From: Granulicella sp. 5B5
Lineage (GTDB): Bacteria; Acidobacteriota; Terriglobia; Terriglobales; Acidobacteriaceae
Assembly (NCBI RefSeq): GCF_014083945.1
Contig: NZ_CP046444.1
Coordinates: 992,001-1,056,000, forward strand
Length of the DNA stretch: 64,000 nt
Reading direction: 5' to 3'
Shown: one piece after another, positions 58,155 to 64,000 of the stretch
Position numbering within the stretch: position 1 is the first letter of the stretch
Layout: every line of letters starts with the position of its first letter
Program-made: the position numbers and the translations under genes
Notes under the pieces: model-generated
Told to the model about the DNA's origin: nothing
Databases searched by the model: none
What the model saw: the letters and a program-made list of their open reading frames with translations, nothing else

Positions 58155-60011
58155 CTAGTGATGGCCTCCACCACTCCCACCGCCACCACCATGCGAACCA
58201 CCACCCCCTCCGCCACCGGAGAACCCACCACCTCCATGCGAACCACCTCCACCACCCGAACCGCCGCCTCCATGAAATCCACCACCACTACTTCCCCCAT
58301 GAAACCCACCACCACCTGAGAACCCGCCACCCCGGCTCCCGCCGCCACCCAGCGGCACCGACACCGTCGTAGTCCTCCCGCCCTGCACCATCTCATGCGC
58401 CGCCGAAAAACTCTGCGACTTGTGATCGAACGTAATCGGCACTGTCTGCGGCCTCATCATCGGCACCGCCTCCACACGCCCCGTCTGCCGCATCACCGCG
58501 GTTGTCATCAGGTTCCGCGCCTCCAGCCGAGGAGCGTCCGCCCGCGCCAGCGCTGCAAACACCGGCTGCCTAAACTCCTTCGGCGGCCCGCCCAGCACCT
58601 TCACCGGAGCGCTATGGTCGAACGCCACACGCTGCACCTGGCCCTGCTTCCAGTTCTTCGTCTCATACAGGCCATGCTTCAGGTTCAGCGGCTCCTTGCC
58701 GCGCTCATCCTTCGGATGCAGCGGCACATACCCGCGCACGTTCCCATTCTTCACCCACCGTACCGGGCACCGATGGTGCCGCCGCGTTCCCGCAGCCCAC
58801 ACATAATGCCGCCCGCGATACAGCCACCCACCCGCATGGCACACCGCCCAGTCATACGGGTACACACTCGCAATCACCTCCGAATCCACCAGCTCCATCT
58901 GCAGCGTCAGCGGGTCCTGCGCATACCAGCTGCGAATTGCATACGGGTCGCACGGAAAGAACGGGTCATCAAAGTCCTCTTCCAGATACCCAGGCCCGGC
59001 ATATCCCTGCCCAACAGCACCCGCCTGCGTCGGCAACGCAATCGGTTGCGACTGCCCCACCAGCGTCTCCTGCTGCGGAACATACGCCGCGTCTACAAAC
59101 CGTGCGCTCTGCGCCACCGGCTCCGGGCGCTGCACCTCAGCCTGTGTCGGTGCCTTCGCCACGCCACTCTGCGGATGCCGCCACCCACCCGTCGGCTCCC
59201 AGCATCGGCCGCTGTCACAGTCGAAAAAATGCCCCTGCTTCTCCAAATCCACCAATCCCGGAATCGGCTCACTCAGCCCCGCGTCCTTCATCGCCTTCGC
59301 CATCGCGACGTTGCGCTCATCCACCTGCGTCTTCACCCACGCGTCCCAGCCTGCCCCCGTCGCCGTATCGAACGACTTGTCCATCTTCGCGTTCCGCAAA
59401 ATGCGCCCGTGGCTCATCAGGATCGCCTGTCCATCCCCCACATGCCGCAAAGCGAACCCGCGATGCAGCAGCATGTTCTCGCCCACAGGCGTCACCAGCA
59501 TCGCATCCAGAAAGCTGTCGATCCGCACATAAGCCCGCTGCGGATAATGCAGCCCCACGCCATCGCTCGGAGTTCGCACCTCAAAGGTCTCGCCCGCAAA
59601 CTCCGGCGCCACATCCATCGTCATCGTGCCACTCAGCAGGTTCAATGCTGTATGCGGAACACCATCGGTCGCAATCAGCTCATCGAACGTCAGCACCGAG
59701 TTCGGCGCAAGGTACACGGTCGACGCATCCTCAAACTCCACCACCGCGCGGCCATCGCCCGTCACCAGGTTGAAGCCCTCATACACCGGCATGTCCACCG
59801 CAGCCTTCTGCCACTCCGAACCGCTCGCCTTCTCGCCCTCCTTGCCGCGGGACACGCGCACATCGCCCTCCACATAACTCACCCGCACAATCTGCGGAAA
59901 GGTCTGCGCCTCAGGCTTCTTGCCTTCGGCATGCAACGCTGAGTTTTGAAGAGAAAGGAGAGGAAGAACCAACAACGGAAGAAACGGACGAACACGACGC
60001 GCGACGCTCAT
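58155..60011 (-). CDS. FecR-domain exported protein with a Gly/His-rich tail
   Basis: 618 residues with a signal peptide (about 1-27, SLQNSALHA). A FecR-like domain spans about 38-150: VRVSYVEGDVRVSRG, FNLVTGDGRAVVEFEDASTVYLAPNSVLTFDEL, LNLLSGTMTMDV. A long central region with Trp/Tyr/Pro-rich stretches (about 330-430) and an unknown domain follow. The last 65 residues are almost only Gly, Ser, His and Phe (GGGFHGGSSGGGFHGGGG). FecR domains often pair with sigma factors, but none is adjacent and the protein has no anchor, so this is not a classic FecR regulator. GAGG six bases before the ATG at 60011 decides the start. The tail may bind metal or surfaces. Confidence 0.82.
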   Translation of the reverse strand: MSVARRVRPFLPLLVLPLLSLQNSALHAEGKKPEAQTFPQIVRVSYVEGDVRVSRGKEGEKASGSEWQKAAVDMPVYEGFNLVTGDGRAVVEFEDASTVYLAPNSVLTFDELIATDGVPHTALNLLSGTMTMDVAPEFAGETFEVRTPSDGVGLHYPQRAYVRIDSFLDAMLVTPVGENMLLHRGFALRHVGDGQAILMSHGRILRNAKMDKSFDTATGAGWDAWVKTQVDERNVAMAKAMKDAGLSEPIPGLVDLEKQGHFFDCDSGRCWEPTGGWRHPQSGVAKAPTQAEVQRPEPVAQSARFVDAAYVPQQETLVGQSQPIALPTQAGAVGQGYAGPGYLEEDFDDPFFPCDPYAIRSWYAQDPLTLQMELVDSEVIASVYPYDWAVCHAGGWLYRGRHYVWAAGTRRHHRCPVRWVKNGNVRGYVPLHPKDERGKEPLNLKHGLYETKNWKQGQVQRVAFDHSAPVKVLGGPPKEFRQPVFAALARADAPRLEARNLMTTAVMRQTGRVEAVPMMRPQTVPITFDHKSQSFSAAHEMVQGGRTTTVSVPLGGGGSRGGGFSGGGGFHGGSSGGGFHGGGGSGGGGGSHGGGGFSGGGGGGGSHGGGGGSGGGHH

Positions 60012-60205
60012 GGCAAGCCTCAATCCCAGACCGCACAAACCAGACCGCACAACCATCGGAGAGTCCCAACGCGGTGCCACCGAGCGGCACACTCGCGCCT
60101 ACATCATCCGGGGAAAGCCATGATAACAAAACCAGGCTGTTCCGCTAGAGTGACGCAACCCATATCAAAAAGGTTGCACCATTTTTGGATCAGAGAATGT
60201 CCACC

Positions 60206-60245
60206 GGGTGCCCCATGTCTAGTTTCTGAGACATGGGTTCGCACA
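60206..60245. repeat. Dispersed palindromic repeat family B, copy 4
   Basis: GGGTGCC then CCCATGTCT / AGACATGGG arms (60212-60220, 60229-60237) around AGTTTCTG. Compared with copy 2, stem bases changed in pairs (ACG/CGT to ATG/CAT) while the layout is kept. Confidence 0.8.
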
Positions 60246-60260
60246 ACACCAACCTCACTA

Positions 60261-60436
60261 CCCCCTTGACACACCCGATACAATTTAAACAGCGATAGAA
60301 GCAGTAAACAGCCACCAGCCGCAGGCTTTCGCATCAAAGAGCATCATGGGGATCAGACCTCCACAAGTCCGCCCCTAACTCTCCATCGCTCAAGATTTTA
60401 AATCAAAAAGTACCCGGGGGGAGGGGTGGGGGTACC
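60261..60436 (-). repeat. Composite intergenic element, copy 3
   Basis: On the minus strand it begins GGTACCCCCACCCCTCCCC, then GGGTACTTTTTGATTTAAA, GGACTTGTGGAGGTCTGATC, and ends TTGTATCGGGTGTGTCAAGG followed by GGG. The shortest and clearest copy. Confidence 0.7.
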
Positions 60437-60474
60437 ACCACCTTCCGCAATAAATCAGCGTTCCACGTGCAACA

Positions 60475-61977
60475 CTACTTCGCCGGCTCACCCTTCACAT
60501 CCGGCCCAAGCTCCACCCGCGTCCGAATCAGCGTATCCGCAACCATACGCCCGAACACAGCCTTACCCTTGTCGTTCAGGTGCGTGCGGTCCAGCTTCGC
60601 AGCGGCACCATTCTCCGCCTTGGCATCGGCATGTCCCACTGCATCGAACGCATCGGCCTGCGCCTGCGTCATCGTATCCAGCAGCTTCGTCGACATCGCA
60701 TTCAGGTCGATGCAAGTGATGCCCTCTTCCGCCGCCATACGCCGAGCCGCTGCCGCATAGTCGTTCAGGTCCTCCTTCACCTTGCCATCGACAAACGTCC
60801 TCCTGCTCAGCGGCGTAACGATCACCGGCACAGCACCAATCGCCCGAGTCTCCGCAACATACTGCTTCAGCTGCGCCGCATACGTCGTCTCCGGATCGGT
60901 ATGCCGCGCCGCATCCGGCTTCTGGTCGTTGTGCCCGAACTGGATCAGGTAGTAGTCACCCTTCTGCGCCAACGCCTTCGCCCACGCACCCTCATCACGG
61001 AAGCTCTTGCTGCTCCGCCCATTCAGTGCATCGTCGATGCACCTCACCTGCGGCGCCATCAGCGCACAGAACCCAGGCCCCCAACCGCCCTCCGGCGCCG
61101 TCGTCGAATCCCCCACCAGCACAATCGTCACCGGGCCGCCCTCATAGATCTTCATCGCCTTCACACCCGCTGGCGGCAGCTTCGCCGCCTCCGGCAGCAC
61201 ATACCGGAACATCGCCGGCACCACCTGCCCCAGGTCCACCGCCACCATGCGCCCGAACACATAGCTTCCCGCCCAGTTCAGGTGCGTCTTGTCCGGGATC
61301 GTGTTGCCATCTTTGTCTTTCTTACTGATGCCCAGTTTGTCGGCAGCAGTCGGCCCAATCTTCTCCAGGTACGCAATGCTCTCCGTCTGCAGGTCGACCA
61401 GCGGCACCTTCATCTCCATCGCCACGCCCTGCATCGCCTCGCAGTGCTCAGTCAGGTCGCTATGGATCTTGCCATCCTCGCCGAAGTATCGCCGCGTGAT
61501 CGGAGTCACCAGCACCGGCTTGATGCCCGCCGCCCGCGCCTCGCTCACGAACACCTTCAGGTTCCGCACATAGTCCGGTATCGGCACCTGCCGGTCGAGA
61601 TGCTCCTTCGTCACCAGGTCGTTATGCCCAAACTGGATCACCATGTAATCCGGCTTCGTCGCCAGCGCGTGGTCCCATAGCCCCTGCTCGCGATACGTCT
61701 TCGTGCTCGCGCCGCCCTTCGCCATGTCCAGGCAATCAACCCGCGCATCGAAGTTCGCGCAGAACCCGCGCCCATAACCCGCGTTCTCTGTCTGCGTCGA
61801 ATCGCCAATTAAATCAACCCTTACAGCGATGCCCGGCTTTCTCACCGCAGCCGTCGCAGCATCGAACGCCAGCGCAGGATCACCCTGCCCCACCGCCACG
61901 CCACAACACATCGCCACACTCAGTACCAAAACAAAACAACGCTTCACCAATTCAGACCTCACTCCAGGTAACGCCAT
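60475..61977 (-). CDS. Tandem SGNH/GDSL rhamnogalacturonan acetylesterase-like protein
   Basis: A 500-residue exported protein with a signal peptide (about 1-31, MCCGVAVGQ) and two complete SGNH hydrolase domains in tandem. Domain 1 (about 50-265) has IGDSTQTEN (Ser60), FGHND (116-120) and DKTHLN (229-234). Domain 2 (about 282-495) has VGDSTTAPE (Ser291), FGHNDQKP (347-354) and DRTHLN (463-468). All four blocks are present in both, so both may be active. The family removes acetyl groups from rhamnogalacturonan. The start is uncertain: the ATG at 61977 gives a normal signal peptide, while ATGs at 61986 and 61998 are possible. Two intact domains in one chain suggest duplication. Confidence 0.9.
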   Translation of the reverse strand: MALPGVRSELVKRCFVLVLSVAMCCGVAVGQGDPALAFDAATAAVRKPGIAVRVDLIGDSTQTENAGYGRGFCANFDARVDCLDMAKGGASTKTYREQGLWDHALATKPDYMVIQFGHNDLVTKEHLDRQVPIPDYVRNLKVFVSEARAAGIKPVLVTPITRRYFGEDGKIHSDLTEHCEAMQGVAMEMKVPLVDLQTESIAYLEKIGPTAADKLGISKKDKDGNTIPDKTHLNWAGSYVFGRMVAVDLGQVVPAMFRYVLPEAAKLPPAGVKAMKIYEGGPVTIVLVGDSTTAPEGGWGPGFCALMAPQVRCIDDALNGRSSKSFRDEGAWAKALAQKGDYYLIQFGHNDQKPDAARHTDPETTYAAQLKQYVAETRAIGAVPVIVTPLSRRTFVDGKVKEDLNDYAAAARRMAAEEGITCIDLNAMSTKLLDTMTQAQADAFDAVGHADAKAENGAAAKLDRTHLNDKGKAVFGRMVADTLIRTRVELGPDVKGEPAK

Positions 61978-62144
61978 GGTATACATGCTTCCGTCCATTT
62001 GACATCTGCGCACACTGGCATACTACCGCTCCACAAGCAACCCCTTAAGCACCACGCATTGCTCCGCTGCACCTCTGCCGACTGCCACCTCCGGGCTAAA
62101 GTTTCAGCCCATTTAGCCGAGTTCTATACGACAAAGGAGCACCT

Positions 62145-62297
62145 ATGCAGACATGATTCGCAGCATCCGTTATCTCCAGGCTCGCCCACTGCGCCGCCCT
62201 CGCCTTCACATCATCTGCCGCGGCTCAGTCGGATGGGGTCTTCTGTTTTCCCGCTTCCTCACAACTCAGCGCCCGCTCACCTTCGCAAAGTCGATGA
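62145..62297 (+). pseudogene. Possible remnant of a secreted-protein gene
   Basis: AAAGGAG stands five bases before an ATG at 62145, an ideal ribosome site. The frame reads three codons, hits TGA at 62154-62156, then continues as FAASVISRLAHCAALAFTSS followed by AAAQS, a convincing signal-peptide-like run with an Ala-X-Ala site. It stays open to 62297 and then runs into the convergent ribonuclease gene. It may be the dead start of a lost exported protein. Chance cannot be excluded. Confidence 0.4.
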
Positions 62298-63918
62298 ATG
62301 CGCGCGCCGGATTGGTGTGGATCAGCTTCACGTTCACCTTGTCGCCGACATCCAGCCCCTGCTCGTTCTGCACCACGCGCCCTTCGAACGGCGGCCGGAT
62401 CACGCGCACATACACGCCCTTGTCGCTCGCGCCCGTAACCACACCCGGAAACACCTGGCCCACGCGGTCAGCCATGGCTACAGCCGCCACGCGCTTCTGC
62501 ATATCGCGCTCGATCTTCCGCAGCGCCTTGTCTGCATCGTTGCAATGCTGCGCAATCGCGCCAAGTTCTTCATCGCTGTACGGAGCAGGCTCATTCCGCG
62601 TCATCGCGTGCAGCACACGCTGCGTTACCAGGTCGGGAAATCGCCGGTTCGGTGCGGTCGAGTGCGTGTAGTCTCGTGCCGCCAGTCCGAAGTGTCCAGT
62701 CGGATCGTCATCCGGCCGCATCAGCATGTACTGCCCTGGCCCCATCAGCTTGATTACCGCAACCGCCAGGTCCGGATAGTGAATTGAGTCCGTCCGCCGT
62801 TGCTCTTCCAGAAAGTTGTTCAAAGCCACCGAGTCCGGATTCACCGGCAGCTCCGTGCCATGCTCATGCGCCAGTGCCACAATGCGGTCCCAGCGCCGCG
62901 GCACCACCACCACGCGCTGCAATCCGCTGCGCCCACCTTTGCGCAGAGTCCGCGCCATCACTCCGTTGGCAGCCACCATCAGGTCTTCGATCAGGTTCAT
63001 CGCACGGTTCTGCGTAGCTTCACCGATGTCGATCACACGGCCGTCGACCACCACTGGGTCAGCCTCGGCCTTATGAAACTCCAGCGCACCGCGCTTCACC
63101 CGCGCCGCATGCAGAAGCTGCACCGCCTCGTCCTGCAGCTTCAACTGCTCTGCCAGCCAGTTTGCCGGCAGGCCATCGCCACCTCCCAGGCTCGCATCCG
63201 CATCATGCTCCCGCGCGCTGTCACTCCGCAACGACATCACATCGTCATCAACTACACCCGCGGCCGTCTTCTCCAGCCACGGTCCCACACGCGAGTACGC
63301 CAGCTGCGCGCGGTTCCGCACCATCGCCAGCGAAACGCCCTCTTCCACAATCTCCCCTTCGGCGCCTACAACGAACGTCATCATCACCGCCAGCCGGTCG
63401 GCTGCCTCGTTCAGGCTCGTCAACCCGGTTGAGAGTTCCAGCGGCAGCATCGGAAAGTTCTTTACCGCCGTATAGATCGTCTGCGTCTGCACCTCGGCGT
63501 GTTTGTCGATCGGGCTGTCCTGCTCCACCGCGGCGGCTACATCGCCAATCGCGACCCTCAGGCGAATTCCGCCCGGCACACGGTCAGCCACCTCAATCTG
63601 GTCCAAGTCTCTCGACGTATCATTGTCGATCGACGACCACCCCAGCGGTCTCAGGTCCTCTACACCTGACGGCACCGCCAGCGACGCATAGCGCTGCTCG
63701 ATCGCCGCCATCTGCTCGGCGACACCGTCGCCAAACTCAGGCTTGAACCCTGCGGTATGCATCTCATCCAGCGCCGCCTGCGCCAGGTCAAACGGAACAT
63801 GATGCGTCCCATCCGGGTGCCAGCTGCCAAACGGTGGGTGTCCACCCTCACCATGTTGTTCGTTCGTCTGATGTTGCCGATTGTGTTTCCCGTGGTCGTC
63901 ATGCTTCCTGAAAGACAT
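62266..63918 (-). CDS. RNB-domain ribonuclease (RNase II/R family, short form)
   Basis: A 550-residue 3'-5' exoribonuclease-like protein. The RNB domain (about 85-445) has the Mg2+ motif SSIDNDTSRDLDQIEVADR: D98, D104 and D106 match the conserved Asp residues of RNase II, while the fourth Asp is Gln107, a change seen in short bacterial members. LPANWLAEQ, RDYTHSTAPNRRFPDLVTQR (about 420-439) and a C-terminal S1-like domain (about 480-550, GVVTGASDKGVYVRV) follow. N-terminal cold-shock domains of RNase R are missing. Residues 1-42 are very His-rich (HDDHGKHNRQHQ) and probably unstructured. Confidence 0.9.
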   Translation of the reverse strand: MSFRKHDDHGKHNRQHQTNEQHGEGGHPPFGSWHPDGTHHVPFDLAQAALDEMHTAGFKPEFGDGVAEQMAAIEQRYASLAVPSGVEDLRPLGWSSIDNDTSRDLDQIEVADRVPGGIRLRVAIGDVAAAVEQDSPIDKHAEVQTQTIYTAVKNFPMLPLELSTGLTSLNEAADRLAVMMTFVVGAEGEIVEEGVSLAMVRNRAQLAYSRVGPWLEKTAAGVVDDDVMSLRSDSAREHDADASLGGGDGLPANWLAEQLKLQDEAVQLLHAARVKRGALEFHKAEADPVVVDGRVIDIGEATQNRAMNLIEDLMVAANGVMARTLRKGGRSGLQRVVVVPRRWDRIVALAHEHGTELPVNPDSVALNNFLEEQRRTDSIHYPDLAVAVIKLMGPGQYMLMRPDDDPTGHFGLAARDYTHSTAPNRRFPDLVTQRVLHAMTRNEPAPYSDEELGAIAQHCNDADKALRKIERDMQKRVAAVAMADRVGQVFPGVVTGASDKGVYVRVIRPPFEGRVVQNEQGLDVGDKVNVKLIHTNPARAFIDFAKVSGR

Positions 63919-64000
63919 GCCCCGCAGACTACCACGCCAACGTTGTCGAATGTCTATTTCCTATGCCGTACGTCTTTCAGCGTAGTATGTAGGCACAAAG
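63919..64000. other. Right edge, no gene seen
   Basis: 82 bases upstream of the ribonuclease start. It must include part of that gene's 5' region; no promoter with good spacing was recognised. Confidence 0.5.

Larger units (their letters stand above)
60012..60474. other. Intergenic region between the SGNH esterase and FecR-domain genes
   Basis: A 463-bp gap, both neighbours on the minus strand, without a gene. It contains family B copy 4 (60206-60245) and composite-element copy 3 (60261-60436). The FecR-domain gene promoter must lie to the left of these. Confidence 0.6.

Noticed and set aside
60266-60290. TTGACA followed by TACAAT-like boxes as a promoter in the composite element
   Set aside because: Spacing between boxes is only about seven to nine bases in every copy, not 16-18, and the conserved unit is GTGTCAA on the other strand.

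Overview
The window is a compact, GC-rich bacterial chromosome segment. I read it as Acidobacteriota, class Terriglobia (Granulicella / Terriglobus / Edaphobacter type). This is an inference from the mix of plant-polysaccharide glycoside hydrolases, two adjacent ATP-synthase b-subunit genes (one with a signal peptide), hfq-hflX, an Nramp-type transporter near a soluble MgtE/CBS protein, and many short dispersed palindromic repeats between genes. No rRNA, prophage, integrase, insertion sequence or CRISPR array was seen. There is one tRNA (Gly, CCC).

Layout. 1-3050: end of an ATP synthase operon, then hfq-hflX. 3280-11132: a PLP sugar aminotransferase, two lipoproteins, a Tat translocase pair with a glutaminyl-cyclase-like M28 enzyme, and a TerC transporter. 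11247-20031: housekeeping block (aroB, ubiE/menG, a CDF metal transporter, a PASTA protein, and the operon aroC-def-fmt-rsmB). 20354-27976: a GH15-like hydrolase, a Phd/ParE-type toxin-antitoxin pair, a YhaM-like nuclease, a SurA-like PPIase, a C-terminal processing protease, a terminator and tRNA-Gly. 28018-35681: a pectin / rhamnogalacturonan-I locus (GH28, GH106, GH35 in one operon; a divergent SGNH acetylesterase). 35684-40660: an Nramp-related transporter with a structured leader, a CgeB-like glycosyltransferase, a PRC-MgtE_N-CBS protein and a deoxyhypusine-synthase-like enzyme. 40748-44530: small membrane proteins with an XRE regulator, pncB, and a HigBA-type module behind a 22-bp perfect palindrome. 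44546-50890: FkbM methyltransferase, S1/P1-type nuclease, DUF2062 protein, acyltransferase, a frameshifted response regulator beside an Hpt protein, and a GH105 enzyme. 50976-63918: a giant collagen-like protein carrying six chitin-binding-like modules, an APC permease, phosphoglucomutase, a FecR-domain protein with a Gly/His tail, a tandem SGNH esterase and an RNB ribonuclease.

How it fits together. GH28, GH106, GH35, GH105 and two SGNH acetylesterases suit secreted breakdown of acetylated rhamnogalacturonan with galactan side chains. The collagen-like, carbohydrate-binding fibre protein lies directly upstream of the GH105 gene on the same strand and could hold cells or enzymes on polymer.

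Most unusual signals: (i) dispersed palindromic repeats that have entered genes in frame, adding about 40 residues to UbiE/MenG and about 18 to an APC permease; (ii) a four-copy composite intergenic element of about 175-260 bp with conserved ends and variable interior, two copies of which supply the stop codon of the adjacent gene; (iii) the six-module collagen-like protein; (iv) a possible split Mg/Mn transport system with a structured RNA leader. All assignments are from reading the sequence; no database search was possible.
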